Notes: generated by a model from the sequence alone, not told the origin. A stretch of 64,000 nt of DNA from Falsihalocynthiibacter halioticoli (GCF_025802015.1 NZ_JAOYFC010000001.1:62001-126000); one strand, 5' to 3'. Positions 25,457-35,057 are shown, counted from the first letter of the stretch. Program-made: numbers and translations.

Positions 25457-26893
25457 ATGAGTTCTGTGCTGTACTTTGGGTTACTGCTGATCCAGCTTGC
25501 AACAGCAGCACGAGTCATGACGCGCCCGAATAGAGCACCCGCGTCACGTATCGCGTGGCTGGCGATCATCTTCTCAATTCCGGGTCTGGGCGTCATCGGG
25601 TATTTGCTTCTTGGCGAAACCAGTATTGGCAAAACGCGGGTGGAGCGGAAAGCGAAACTCAATGCCGAACTTCGCCAGATTGCGGACGTGCCCGATTATG
25701 AGGGGTCAGCGAGCGGAATCGAAATGCCGGCGCGGTTCAGGTCGATTTTCAACCTTGGGCAATCTATTTCTGGCATGCCTGCTGTCGGGGGTAACGCAGC
25801 TGAACTGCTCGCAGATTCCGAGACCGCAATTGATGCGATGATAAAGGATATCGATAACGCAAAAGAGCACGTTCACTTGGTGTTTTATATTTGGCTCACA
25901 GACGAAAGCGGCACCAAGATGGTCGACGCGCTGGTTCGTGCCGCGCAGCGAGGCGTGACCGTACGCGCAATGGCGGATGATCTTGGGTCGCGCGACTTAA
26001 TCAAAAGCGAACTCTGGAAGGTTATGGAGCGCGCTGGTGTCAATCTTGCTGTGGCGCTTAAGATCGGAAACCCACTCTTGCGCATGTTTGACGGACGGCT
26101 TGATCTGCGAAACCACCGCAAAGTGCTCGTCATAGATAACGAGGTAACATACTGCGGTAGTCAGAACTGCGCCGACGCTGCATTTTCGCCAAAGCCGAAA
26201 TTCGCGCCTTGGGTAGATGCTGTTATGCGATTTACGGGGCCTGTCGTGCTCCAGAACCAGATGGTTTTTGTGTCTGATTGGATGACTTACACGGACGACG
26301 ATATTCTTGATGTTGTCAGATTAGAAATTCCCCACACCAACGAAGGCTTTCCCGCGCAGGTTATCGCAACTGGCCCGACAGTTCGATTTGGCGCAATGTC
26401 GGATATGTTCGCTGCGCTTATGCATGCGGCGACTGACGAGCTTATTATTACGACGCCCTATTATGCGCCGAATGAAGCGATGCAGTCTGCTTTGCGCTCC
26501 GCGGCGAACCGAGGTGTGAAGACGACAATCGTATTCCCGGCCCGCAATGACAACTTCTCCGTCGCTGCAACGTGCCACAGTTATTATCAGGAACTGCTCA
26601 CATCAGGTGTGCGGATTATGGAATACCCTCTTGGGCTTCTGCACACAAAATCGCTCACGATTGATGGGCAAGTTACATTGATTGGCTCTGCAAATATGGA
26701 TCAGCGTAGTTTCGATCTGAACTACGAAAACAACATTGTGTTTTACGATCCGGAAGCAACTTCACAACTGCGGGATCGGCAACTCGAGTATATTGCAGAT
26801 AGCAACGAAGTATTGTTGTCTAATGTTGAAAGTTGGCCATGGCGGCGGCGGCTGTGGAACAACGTTATGGCCGTCATCAGCCCCGTGTTGTGA
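25457..26893 (+). CDS. cls: Cardiolipin synthase (phospholipase D family)
   Basis: Membrane enzyme of 478 residues that condenses two phosphatidylglycerols to cardiolipin. Two N-terminal helices (about 1-20 and 34-52) precede two phospholipase-D domains. The first HKD motif is in NHRKVLVIDNEVTYCGSQN near residue 220, and the second in HTKSLTIDGQVTLIGSANMD near 400. Length and layout match ClsA. The gene follows the AI-2E-family gene by 3 bp, with AAGGAG inside the end of that gene serving as its ribosome site. Confidence 0.92.
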   Translation: MSSVLYFGLLLIQLATAARVMTRPNRAPASRIAWLAIIFSIPGLGVIGYLLLGETSIGKTRVERKAKLNAELRQIADVPDYEGSASGIEMPARFRSIFNLGQSISGMPAVGGNAAELLADSETAIDAMIKDIDNAKEHVHLVFYIWLTDESGTKMVDALVRAAQRGVTVRAMADDLGSRDLIKSELWKVMERAGVNLAVALKIGNPLLRMFDGRLDLRNHRKVLVIDNEVTYCGSQNCADAAFSPKPKFAPWVDAVMRFTGPVVLQNQMVFVSDWMTYTDDDILDVVRLEIPHTNEGFPAQVIATGPTVRFGAMSDMFAALMHAATDELIITTPYYAPNEAMQSALRSAANRGVKTTIVFPARNDNFSVAATCHSYYQELLTSGVRIMEYPLGLLHTKSLTIDGQVTLIGSANMDQRSFDLNYENNIVFYDPEATSQLRDRQLEYIADSNEVLLSNVESWPWRRRLWNNVMAVISPVL

Positions 26894-27036
26894 TACCATA
26901 CTGAATGGGCAACTGTGCCGCCTGGGTTGTATTATTCTTGGGCGCCAACAAAGTTTATCGTGCTAATTTGAAGCTTTAAGATTTACTGAACAAAAATTGG
27001 ATGCACCAAATCGCATTTGGAGAAGGACAATTTGAT

Positions 27037-28035
27037 ATGAAACAACTCTATTCGTACATAACCAAGACTTGCATCGCCGCAGCGCTCGGCGTGGTCGCTA
27101 GCGTCGCTATCGCACAGGATGAGCCATTGCCTTCGTGGAATGACGGGCCGTCAAAAACGGCGATCCTCGAGTTTGTTGCTGCGGTTACGGAAGAGGGCGG
27201 GAGCGATTTCGTGCCAGAGATGGATCGCATTGCGACCTACGACAATGACGGAACGCTTTGGGTCGAGGCTCCGATCTACACACAGATATTGTTTGCGCTT
27301 GATCGGATCAAAGAGATCGCCGCAGACCATCCGGAATGGCAGGATGACCCTGTCCTGAAGGCCGCGATTGATGGTGATATGGAAACCATTGCGAAATCGG
27401 GCGAGAAAGGTGTAGCGCAGATACTTGCTGTAACACACACGGGCATGACCACCGATGAATTTGCTCAGATCGCGACAGATTGGATTACGACAGCCAAGCA
27501 CCCAACGATGGATCGCCTGTATACAGATTTGACATATCAGCCGATGAAAGAACTACTGGCATATTTGCGAGAGAACGGGTTCAAAAACTATATCGTATCA
27601 GGTGGCGGCGTGGACTTCATGCGACCATGGACACAAGAAATCTATGGTATTCCGCCAGAGCAGGTGATCGGGTCGAGTGTCGTAACCAAATTTGAAATGC
27701 GTGATGGGACTCCAGTATTGGTGCGCGAACCAGAGCTGTTTTTTTATGATGACAAAGAAGGCAAACCTGTTGCTATTCAGAAGTTTATCGGCAAACGCCC
27801 AATCGCGTCTTTTGGGAACTCGGATGGTGATTTGCAGATGCTGCAGTGGACTTTGGCGGGTGAAGGCCGCCGCCTTGGGATGATTGTTCATCACACAGAC
27901 GAGGAACGAGAGTTTGCCTATGATCGTGACTCACACGTTGGAACGCTTGTGGACGGGTTGGACAATGCAGAGGCGGAAGGCTGGCTCTTGATTGATATGA
28001 AGTCCGAATGGAACACGGTGTTTACTGAAGAGTGA
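27037..28035 (+). CDS. Secreted HAD-family phosphatase
   Basis: Protein of 332 residues exported by a signal peptide (KTCIAAALGVVASVAIA, cleavage before QDEPL). The HAD motifs are complete: DNDGTLW with nucleophile Asp69 and Asp71, the Ser/Gly motif IVSGGGVDFM, a motif III Lys region (KEGKPVAIQKFIG), and SFGNSDGDLQML with the metal Asp. It is probably a periplasmic phosphomonoesterase; similar alphaproteobacterial proteins are called haloacid-dehalogenase-like or non-specific acid phosphatases. ATG 27037 has AAGGA upstream; an earlier in-frame ATG at 27001 would hide the signal peptide. It is monocistronic. Confidence 0.82.
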   Translation: MKQLYSYITKTCIAAALGVVASVAIAQDEPLPSWNDGPSKTAILEFVAAVTEEGGSDFVPEMDRIATYDNDGTLWVEAPIYTQILFALDRIKEIAADHPEWQDDPVLKAAIDGDMETIAKSGEKGVAQILAVTHTGMTTDEFAQIATDWITTAKHPTMDRLYTDLTYQPMKELLAYLRENGFKNYIVSGGGVDFMRPWTQEIYGIPPEQVIGSSVVTKFEMRDGTPVLVREPELFFYDDKEGKPVAIQKFIGKRPIASFGNSDGDLQMLQWTLAGEGRRLGMIVHHTDEEREFAYDRDSHVGTLVDGLDNAEAEGWLLIDMKSEWNTVFTEE

Positions 28036-28140
28036 CCTTACCATAGAGGGATATCCCTTTTTGTTTACACGTTAAGGTTGAATTGATAGGGTGACGGTAC
28101 TGTTAACTGAAAGGCATGTACCGTTACTGTCCATTCTCTC

Positions 28141-29562
28141 ATAGTTCCGGTTGTTCTTGCGGGTGGGTCCGGCACGCGGCTTTGGCCTTTGTCGCGCAAG
28201 AGTTACCCCAAACAGTTCTCCAAGCTGCTTGGAGAGGATACTCTCCTTCAGTCGACTCTGCGGCGTTTCAAATCGAATGAGTGCATTGAATTCGCGCCAC
28301 CAACGGTGATGACGCATTCTGATTTTCGGTTCATCGTCAAAGAGCAGATGGACGAAATAATTCCCGAATGCGGGCCGATTTTTCTGGAGCCATTTGGTAA
28401 GAATACTGCGCCAAGTGTGCTCGCTGCTGCCTATCACCACGCGGCTTTGAATTTAGATGCGCTGCTTTTGGTTGCGCCTTCTGATCATGCAATCTCTGAT
28501 TACGAGGCTTTCCATGCGTCTATATCGAAGGGTTTGCATGCGGCGCGCGAAGGTCATTTGGTAACTTTCGGAGTGACGCCTACGCGTCCTGAAACGGGAT
28601 ATGGGTATCTCAATATCGGTGATAGTTCAGCAACCTCACCGGTGGCACGCGTCGACGCATTTGTTGAGAAACCGGATATTGCAATTGCGACTGAAATGGT
28701 TGCTTCAAAGAAGTTCCTTTGGAACTCAGGGATGTTTCTGTTTAAGGCAAAAGCGATCATTCAGGCCTTTGAGACACACGCGCCACAGATGTGCGAGGCA
28801 GTGCGGTTGGCCGTTCGATCTGCGCGCCGAGATTTGGATTTTCTTCGGCTAGACGAAGCACACTGGCGAGAGGTTAAAAGCATCTCGATTGATTATGCGG
28901 TGATGGAAAAAGCCGACAATCTTTTTGCGGTGCGATACTCTGCGGATTGGTCAGATCTCGGCGGTTGGGATGCGGTTTGGCGCGAAGCATCAAAAGACAA
29001 ATATGGTGTCGCGACGAGTGAAAATGCGCATGCGATAGAATGCCAGAACACGCTTCTTCGCAGTGAGAATGCGGGACAAAAGATTGTTGGAATTGGGCTA
29101 ACCAACATTTTGGCGGTCGCAATGCCAGACGCGGTTTTGGTTGCCGATATGAGCCGTGCGCAGGACGTAAAGCGCGCGGTTGATGTGTTGCTTAAGCATG
29201 CTTCGCAACAGGCTCAGGTATTCCCAAAAGAGCATCGACCTTGGGGATGGTTTGAGAGCTTAGTGATTGGCGCAAGGTTTCAAGTGAAACGCATTCAGGT
29301 GAAGCCGGGCGCGTCGTTAAGCCTACAGAGTCATTACATGCGGTCGGAACATTGGATTGTTGTTGAAGGCACAGCACAGGTTACGGTTGACGGCAAAACC
29401 GAATTGGTCAGCGAGAACCAATCTGTCTATGTGCCGCTGGGATCAAAGCATCGCCTCGAGAATCCGGGGAAATTGCCCATGGTTCTTATCGAAGTTCAAA
29501 CCGGCCCATATGTTGGCGAGGACGATATTGTTAGGTTTGACGATGCCTATGCGCGGGTATGA
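28141..29562 (+). CDS. manC: Mannose-1-phosphate guanylyltransferase/mannose-6-phosphate isomerase; start abnormal
   Basis: Bifunctional GDP-mannose synthesis enzyme (AlgA/CpsB type). The N-terminal nucleotidyltransferase part holds VPVVLAGGSGTRLWPLSRKS and YPKQF, FVEKPD, and the C-terminal third is a cupin isomerase (PWGWFESL, HYMRSEHWIVVEGTAQV). Odd point: the signature starts at 28144, but the frame has no ATG, GTG or TTG between the in-frame stop at 28108-28110 and TTG 28189, which would cut off the signature. An ATG at 28116 is out of frame by one base. Either a one-base error or frameshift lies near 28120, or a non-standard start such as ATA 28141 is used. Convergent with a sugar-transferase gene, which fits exopolysaccharide synthesis. 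Confidence 0.85.
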   Translation: MVPVVLAGGSGTRLWPLSRKSYPKQFSKLLGEDTLLQSTLRRFKSNECIEFAPPTVMTHSDFRFIVKEQMDEIIPECGPIFLEPFGKNTAPSVLAAAYHHAALNLDALLLVAPSDHAISDYEAFHASISKGLHAAREGHLVTFGVTPTRPETGYGYLNIGDSSATSPVARVDAFVEKPDIAIATEMVASKKFLWNSGMFLFKAKAIIQAFETHAPQMCEAVRLAVRSARRDLDFLRLDEAHWREVKSISIDYAVMEKADNLFAVRYSADWSDLGGWDAVWREASKDKYGVATSENAHAIECQNTLLRSENAGQKIVGIGLTNILAVAMPDAVLVADMSRAQDVKRAVDVLLKHASQQAQVFPKEHRPWGWFESLVIGARFQVKRIQVKPGASLSLQSHYMRSEHWIVVEGTAQVTVDGKTELVSENQSVYVPLGSKHRLENPGKLPMVLIEVQTGPYVGEDDIVRFDDAYARV

Positions 29563-29565
29563 AAG

Positions 29566-30237
29566 TCAGGACCCTGTTTGCGCGAAGGCCACTCGGACGG
29601 TTTTCAGAATAAGTTTGATATCTAGTAAGGCCGAAACAGAGTGGGCGTACTCTTTGTCCATTTGAATGCGCTGTTGATAGCATGGGTTTTTACGGCCTTG
29701 CGTTTGCCAGATGCCAGTTAAGCCGGGCTTGGTTGCACGATAGGCCCAGATCGCATTTTTGTACCTTGGGGCTTCTTCTTGGGTGATCGGGCGCGGACCG
29801 ACGAAACTCATATCCCCAACAATGATGTTCCATATCTGCGGAAGTTCATCCAACCCTGATCTTCGTAAATATCTGCCGAATGGTGTCACCCGTGGGTCGT
29901 CTTTTAGTTTTTGACTATTTGCCCATTGGAGCGCAGCCGCCTCATTTTGCTGGATAAGAGCATGCAGTTTTTCATCTGCCTCCTCACACATGGTTCGGAT
30001 TTTCCAGCATTTGAAACTGCTGCCGTCTTGACGCAACCGCTCGTGTGCGAAGAAGCCCGAACCCCCGTTTCGACGTGCGCCTAACCACAGAGCAGCGACG
30101 ACGATCGCTGTAGGTATAAGAAGTATCAGAGCCAACCCAATATCAAAGACGCGCTTGAAATGCCTTTGATAGCTAAGACGGCCAAAGTGGGATGTTCGCA
30201 AAAATCTTGAAGCAGAGAGTGGGTAACTAGAGTTCAA
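29566..30237 (-). CDS. Undecaprenyl-phosphate sugar transferase (ExoY/WcaJ-like)
   Basis: Protein of 223 residues that would start a polysaccharide repeat unit by moving a sugar-1-phosphate to undecaprenyl phosphate at the inner membrane. One membrane segment (IGLALILLIPTAIVVAALW) is followed by the bacterial sugar transferase domain: FKCWKIRTMCEEAD, RYLRRSGLDELPQIWNIIVG, MSFVGPRPI and KPGLTGIWQTQGR. It is short, without the N-terminal CoA-binding-like domain, as in ExoY. The only start in frame is TTG at 30237, with no strong ribosome site. Convergent with manC (3 bp apart), so an exopolysaccharide role is likely. Confidence 0.88.
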   Translation of the reverse strand: MNSSYPLSASRFLRTSHFGRLSYQRHFKRVFDIGLALILLIPTAIVVAALWLGARRNGGSGFFAHERLRQDGSSFKCWKIRTMCEEADEKLHALIQQNEAAALQWANSQKLKDDPRVTPFGRYLRRSGLDELPQIWNIIVGDMSFVGPRPITQEEAPRYKNAIWAYRATKPGLTGIWQTQGRKNPCYQQRIQMDKEYAHSVSALLDIKLILKTVRVAFAQTGS

Positions 30238-30439
30238 TTGTTTAGCCCGTTCCGATGGTCATACTCCATTATCGATACGGCTGAGTCCTTAGCACTCAGT
30301 AAAGAGCGAGGGCATTTGGGGTGTTCGTTTCTTGTGCGAGGCTAGAATGTGTTGCCAATTTTATTAGCTTTTTTCGGGGCAGCTTGTATGGAGAAGAGTG
30401 TAGATAGTATTTTTCCAGTGTTTGGTTTATCAGTTTGCC

Positions 30440-31180
30440 ATGAAATTTATTCGAAATATTTTTAGTAAACCTAAGCAAGAAGTTAGTTTTCCAGACCCCG
30501 CGCCTGAACAAGAATTTTATGCGATTGGGGATGTTCACGGTCGGGACGACTTGCTCAAACTTGCTTTGCGGAAAGTTCCCCGTGGTTCGACCATTATTTG
30601 CGTGGGCGACATTATTGACCGTGGCGAGAATTCTGCTCAAGCATTGCGGCGATTGCACGCGACAAGTCAGCGCCCAACCCGCACGCTTATCTGCTTAATG
30701 GGCAATCATGAACGCATGATGCTCAATTTTCTGGATGGTGCTGATGCAGAGGCGGAGCGTTGGCTTCGCAATGGTGGTTTGCAGACACTGGAGAGCTTTG
30801 GGGTTACATCTGTTGTTGATCTGAGCAGCAAAGAATCGCTGGATGAAGCGCGCGCAACGCTCAAACAGGCGATGGGCCGCGAGCTGGAAGCGTGGCTTCG
30901 CGGATTGCCGTTCCAATGGCAAAGCGGAAATGTCGCTGTTGTTCATGCTGGCGCGGACCCAGAGTTGCCGATGGACGAGCAGCCTGAAAAGGCGCTGGTT
31001 TGGGGGCACGCCGACTTCTTCAAGGTGCCGCGCAAAGATGGAGTTTGGGTTGTTCATGGGCATACGGTTGTCGATGAGCCCTATATCAAGCGTGGTCGGG
31101 CCGCGATTGATACGGGCGCTTATGTTACCGAACGACTAACCGTAGCCCACGTGACGCCAGAAGGAATAACCTTCATTTAA
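30440..31180 (+). CDS. Serine/threonine-type metallophosphatase (PPP family, PrpA-like)
   Basis: Phosphatase of 246 residues with all the PPP metal-binding motifs: GDVHGR, GDIIDRG, GNHE, HAGADP and GHTVV. It matches the ApaH/PrpA-like bacterial group, which remove phosphate from proteins or diadenosine tetraphosphate. I use ATG 30440; a TTG 18 bp upstream is in frame, and neither has a clear ribosome site. It is convergent with betA, 6 bp away. The 200 bp before it are AT-rich and show no other gene. Confidence 0.85.
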   Translation: MKFIRNIFSKPKQEVSFPDPAPEQEFYAIGDVHGRDDLLKLALRKVPRGSTIICVGDIIDRGENSAQALRRLHATSQRPTRTLICLMGNHERMMLNFLDGADAEAERWLRNGGLQTLESFGVTSVVDLSSKESLDEARATLKQAMGRELEAWLRGLPFQWQSGNVAVVHAGADPELPMDEQPEKALVWGHADFFKVPRKDGVWVVHGHTVVDEPYIKRGRAAIDTGAYVTERLTVAHVTPEGITFI

Positions 31181-31186
31181 CCGCGC

Positions 31187-32848
31187 CTAACGGTCAGATT
31201 CTTGCCAATTCGGATGTATCCACGGCTTTGCATGATCTTTTGGTAGAGGAGTCTTGCCAAGTATGTGATCCGCGGCCTTCTCGCCAACCATGATTGAGGG
31301 CGCATTAAGGTTCCCGTTGGTGATCCTCGGGAAGATGGAGCTGTCTGCAACATAGAGCCCCTCTGTCCCGATGACTTTGCAATCTGGCCCTACAACTGCT
31401 GTTGGATCATCCACCGCGCCCATTTTGCATGTGCCGCAGGGATGATAGGCGCTTTCGGCTTCTTCCTTGATGAAGGCATCTATCTCTTCATCTGATTGGA
31501 CCGAAGCTCCTGGCTGGATTTCAGCACCACGGAATGGGTCAAACGCGGCCTGACCAAATACTGTTCGGGTCAGCCTTATGCAATGTCGGAAATCAATCCA
31601 GTCCTGTGGATCAGACATATAGTTGAACTTAATGCGCGGGGCCTCAAACGGGTCTGCTGAGTTAAGCGAAATTTGACCTCGAGACGCGGATCGCATCGGG
31701 CCAACATGGGCTTGAAACCCATGTCCCTCTGCCGCTGCGGTGCCGTCATACCGGATAGCCATTGGCAGGAAATGAAACTGGATGTCCGGATATGGAACGC
31801 CAGCAGCTGAGCGCACAAACGCCGCGCTTTCGAATTGGTTAGAGGCCCCCAGACCCTTTTTAAAGAAGAGCCATTGCGCGCCGGCGATGGCCTTTCCAAA
31901 GGTATTCCAATGCTTGAACAAGGTGATCGGCTGTGTGCAGGCTTGTTGGATGTAAACTTCAAGATGATCCTGCAGGTTCTGACCGACGCCTTTTCGGTCC
32001 GCGACGACGTTGATACCATTCGCAGCAAGGTGAGCGGCGGGGCCGATACCGGAAAGCATGAGAAGTTTAGGTGAGTTAATCGCGCTGGCCGCTACAACGA
32101 CAGAACGGCGCGCCGTGATGACTTCGCTCCGACCATTTCTGCGGATACGAACGCCAGTGGCACGTTTCCCGTCAAACTCGATTTTCTCTGCATAGGCCCG
32201 AATTAGAGACAAATTTTGGCGCTTTAGAGCCGGTTTTAGATAAGCGTTCGCTGTCGACCACCGCACACCTTTGTGGATGGTATGCTCCATCGGACCGAAG
32301 CCCTCTTGCTTCTCACCATTATAGTCATCGGTTGTTTCAAACCCCGCTTGCTGACCAGCTTTCACGAAAGCTTCAAATAGGGGGTTTGATCGCGGTCCGC
32401 GCGTAACATGCAGTGGTCCGGATGTGCCGCGCCATGTCGGGTCACCACCGTGGCCGTTTGGGCTCCAATGCTCCATGCGCTTGAAGTACGGCAGGATATC
32501 AGCATAGCTCCATCCCTTCGCACCGCTGTCTTCCCAATGGTCAAAATCCATCGCGTGTCCGCGCACATAGACCATACCGTTAATCGAAGATGAGCCGCCG
32601 ATCACTTTGCCCCGCGGTGTGGCGAGGCGTCGGTTGTTAAGGTGTGGCTCCGGTTCGCTCTGAAAACCCCAGTCATAGAGCCGCATTCGCATAGGATAAG
32701 AGAGCGCGCCTGGCATCTGAATGAATGGTCCCGCATCGCTTCCTCCATACTCAATGAGAATAACGGAATGCTTGCCGTTCTCGGACAGTCGCGAAGCAAG
32801 AACAGATCCGGCAGACCCCGAACCAATGATGACGAAATCAGCTTGCAT
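31187..32848 (-). CDS. betA: Choline dehydrogenase (GMC oxidoreductase)
   Basis: FAD enzyme of 553 residues that oxidises choline to betaine aldehyde at the inner membrane. The dinucleotide motif IIGSGSAGSVLASRL is at residues 7-21, GMC signature 1 (PRGKVIGGSSSINGMVYVRG) near 80, and signature 2 (ASAINSPKLLMLSG) near 260. The catalytic His lies in YHPCGTCKMG. I chose ATG 32848, with GAGGA 8 nt upstream, over a TTG 12 bp earlier. It is the last gene of betI-betB-betA and starts 8 bp after the betB stop. Confidence 0.92.
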   Translation of the reverse strand: MQADFVIIGSGSAGSVLASRLSENGKHSVILIEYGGSDAGPFIQMPGALSYPMRMRLYDWGFQSEPEPHLNNRRLATPRGKVIGGSSSINGMVYVRGHAMDFDHWEDSGAKGWSYADILPYFKRMEHWSPNGHGGDPTWRGTSGPLHVTRGPRSNPLFEAFVKAGQQAGFETTDDYNGEKQEGFGPMEHTIHKGVRWSTANAYLKPALKRQNLSLIRAYAEKIEFDGKRATGVRIRRNGRSEVITARRSVVVAASAINSPKLLMLSGIGPAAHLAANGINVVADRKGVGQNLQDHLEVYIQQACTQPITLFKHWNTFGKAIAGAQWLFFKKGLGASNQFESAAFVRSAAGVPYPDIQFHFLPMAIRYDGTAAAEGHGFQAHVGPMRSASRGQISLNSADPFEAPRIKFNYMSDPQDWIDFRHCIRLTRTVFGQAAFDPFRGAEIQPGASVQSDEEIDAFIKEEAESAYHPCGTCKMGAVDDPTAVVGPDCKVIGTEGLYVADSSIFPRITNGNLNAPSIMVGEKAADHILGKTPLPKDHAKPWIHPNWQESDR

Positions 32849-32856
32849 CGCGGTCC

Positions 32857-34323
32857 TCAATAGGGGCTGTCGACTCGGCCCATGCCGACATAAACGGATT
32901 TTATCTGGCTGTAGTAATCAAGCGCGGCTTTGCTGTTCTCCCGTCCTACGCCGGATTGTTTAGAGCCACCAAACGGAACTTCTACAGGCGCAAGGTTATA
33001 GGTGTTGATCCAGCAGGTTCCGGCCTCAAACGCTTTGGCAACGCGATGCGCGCGCGAAATGTCTTTTGTAAATACACCTGCGCTCAAGCCAAACTCGGTC
33101 GCATTCGCCCGCGTTAGAGCCTCTACTTCGGTATCAAAGCCCAAAACGGCCATGACGGGCCCAAAGATTTCTTCGCGCGCGATTGTCATGTCATCGGTCA
33201 CATCCGCAAAGACTGTGGGCGCAATGAAGAACCCCGCTTCATGACCGTTGACGCGCGGAGCGTCGCCTCCGGTTACAAGTGTAGCGCCTTCGCTCTTGGC
33301 TATTTCAATATATCGCGTAACTTTCTCTAACTGAGCCTTGGAGACCAAAGGCCCGAGGTGCGTGTCTTCGTTCAAGGGGTCACCCACGCGAATAGCTTCT
33401 GTGCGCGTTTTGAGCCGCGATAGAAACTGTTCTTTGATCGAGTTGTGAACAAAAACGCGCGTTCCGTTGGAGCAAACCTGACCAGTTGAATAGAAATTAC
33501 CGAGCATTGCGCCGCTAATGGCGTCTTCGATATCTGCGTCTTCAAACACAAGTAGTGGAGATTTGCCGCCAAGCTCCATCGTCACGTGACGAAGCCCTTC
33601 AGCTGCGGCGGCATAGACCTTGCGCCCTGTCGGGACGGACCCTGTAAGAGATACTTTATCGACGCGCGGGTCTGTTGAGAGCGCTGCTCCTACATCGCCA
33701 AGTCCCTGAACCACGTTGAACAATCCGGCGGGGGCGCCAGCTTCTATGAAGATCTCAGCAATTTTTAAGGCGCAAAGGGGTGTGGTTTCGGATGGCTTGA
33801 AAACCATAGCGTTACCACAGGCGAGTGCTGGGGCGGCCTTCCAGCATGCGATCTGGGTTGGATAGTTCCACGCGCCAATGCCGACACATACGCCGAGTGG
33901 TTCGCGGATGGTGTAGGCAAAATCTTCGCCCAAGGGCACGGTTTCGCCTGTCATACCAGAGACTATTCCACCGAAATACTCCAATGCATCCGCACCAGAG
34001 GTTGCGTCGGCAACGAGCGTCTCCTGAAGGGCTTTGCCCGTGTCCATGGTTTCGAGTTCGCTCAGTTCGCGGTTTCGATCACGAATGAAATCAGCCGCGC
34101 GCCGTAGAACCCGCCCACGCTCAACAGGCATCAGAGCAGCCCATTGTTTCTGTGCGCGTTGGGCAGAGTTCAGTGCAGCATCAATGATAGACGGCGTGGC
34201 AGAATGAAACTTTGCGATCACTTCTCCGGTTGCGGGATAAACGCAATCAAATGCCGTTCCTGCTGTGTCTTCAATATAAGCGCCATCAACAAAATGGCTC
34301 GCTTTGGGCTGGAATAGGGTCAT
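32857..34323 (-). CDS. betB: Betaine aldehyde dehydrogenase
   Basis: Enzyme of 488 residues that oxidises betaine aldehyde to glycine betaine with NAD(P). The general-base Glu is in VTMELGGKSPLLVF near residue 250, and the catalytic Cys in STGQVCSNGTRVFV near 285; NAD contacts such as GVCVGIGAWNYP and SLTGSVPTGR are present. The length fits the BetB family. It lies 9 bp after betI and 8 bp before betA. Glycine betaine is both an osmoprotectant and a carbon and nitrogen source in marine bacteria. Confidence 0.93.
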   Translation of the reverse strand: MTLFQPKASHFVDGAYIEDTAGTAFDCVYPATGEVIAKFHSATPSIIDAALNSAQRAQKQWAALMPVERGRVLRRAADFIRDRNRELSELETMDTGKALQETLVADATSGADALEYFGGIVSGMTGETVPLGEDFAYTIREPLGVCVGIGAWNYPTQIACWKAAPALACGNAMVFKPSETTPLCALKIAEIFIEAGAPAGLFNVVQGLGDVGAALSTDPRVDKVSLTGSVPTGRKVYAAAAEGLRHVTMELGGKSPLLVFEDADIEDAISGAMLGNFYSTGQVCSNGTRVFVHNSIKEQFLSRLKTRTEAIRVGDPLNEDTHLGPLVSKAQLEKVTRYIEIAKSEGATLVTGGDAPRVNGHEAGFFIAPTVFADVTDDMTIAREEIFGPVMAVLGFDTEVEALTRANATEFGLSAGVFTKDISRAHRVAKAFEAGTCWINTYNLAPVEVPFGGSKQSGVGRENSKAALDYYSQIKSVYVGMGRVDSPY

Positions 34324-34332
34324 ATTTTGGGC

Positions 34333-34923
34333 CTAGTTGTTCTGGTGTCGCAGGAGGCAGAGGTCGAGATAGTCAACAACCAGTGCCTTTGTGGTTTGCC
34401 TGTTTGGAGCCATGTCTTGAAGCGCGTGCCGGATGTAAAATCCGTCAATCATCGAGGCGAGGCCTTGTGCGATGTTGCAGGCTGCGTCGTCCGAGACGAT
34501 CTCCTTTAACTGAAAGACGAGATTGCTGTTCAGACGGCGCGCGTAGACACGCAGCAGTCGGGCAACCTCGTCTGAATTTTGTGCTTTGACATAAAAGGCG
34601 AGCCACGCCGCAACGACATTGGGGTCGAATTGCTCCTGATCAAAGCTCGCATCAATAATTGCGATGATCCGGTCTCTTGGAGACATTGCCGTGCTTGAGC
34701 GTTCAGCAACGCTTTGCCCAAATTGACGAAGGATATGTCGGATCACGGCGAGGAAGATTTGCTCTTTGCTGCCGAAATAGTGATGGGCAAGCGCGGATGA
34801 CATGCCGGCGCGCCGCGCAATTTGGCTCACTGTGACGTCAAGCGAACCGTTTTGTCCGATCTCTGCGATCGTCGCATTTATCAGTGCGCTGCGGCGCACA
34901 GGTTCCATTCCAATCTTGGGCAT
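34333..34923 (-). CDS. betI: TetR-family repressor BetI
   Basis: Repressor of 196 residues that blocks the bet genes until choline is present. The N-terminal helix-turn-helix is VSQIARRAGMSSALAHHYFGSKEQIF at about residues 35-60 and is close to known BetI proteins, including the start MPKIGMEPVRRSALINATI. The C-terminal half is the ligand-binding TetR_C domain ending VVDYLDLCLLR. It is first in the betIBA operon and faces choX; the palindrome at 34971-34990 is the likely binding site for both directions. Confidence 0.92.
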   Translation of the reverse strand: MPKIGMEPVRRSALINATIAEIGQNGSLDVTVSQIARRAGMSSALAHHYFGSKEQIFLAVIRHILRQFGQSVAERSSTAMSPRDRIIAIIDASFDQEQFDPNVVAAWLAFYVKAQNSDEVARLLRVYARRLNSNLVFQLKEIVSDDAACNIAQGLASMIDGFYIRHALQDMAPNRQTTKALVVDYLDLCLLRHQNN

Positions 34924-34970
34924 AAGCCGACTCTTTCACCAAGGGCGTTTACAATAATGAGCTTATGAGG

Positions 34971-34990
34971 TTAATTGACTCGTCAATCAA
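34971..34990. promoter_or_regulatory. Probable BetI operator
   Basis: Twenty-base palindrome TTAATTGACTCGTCAATCAA with a perfect core ATTGAC-TC-GTCAAT and one mismatched pair, 47 bp before the betI start and 68 bp before choX. BetI sites known elsewhere are AT-rich palindromes with similar ATTGA/TCAAT arms, from memory. It overlaps a TTGACT that could be the -35 of the choX promoter. Confidence 0.6.
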
Positions 34991-35057
34991 TAAAAATCAG
35001 ACATGGCCAAGCATGTAAAGATTGCGTTAGGTATGTCGCATCAACGGGAGATTAATC

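Noticed and set aside
28045..28063. Possible terminator AGGG-ATAT-CCCT-TTTT after the HAD phosphatase gene
   Set aside because: The stem is only four base pairs, too weak to report as a terminator.
28189..29562. TTG 28189 as the true start of manC
   Set aside because: It would remove the glycine-rich nucleotide-binding signature that is plainly encoded just upstream in the same frame.
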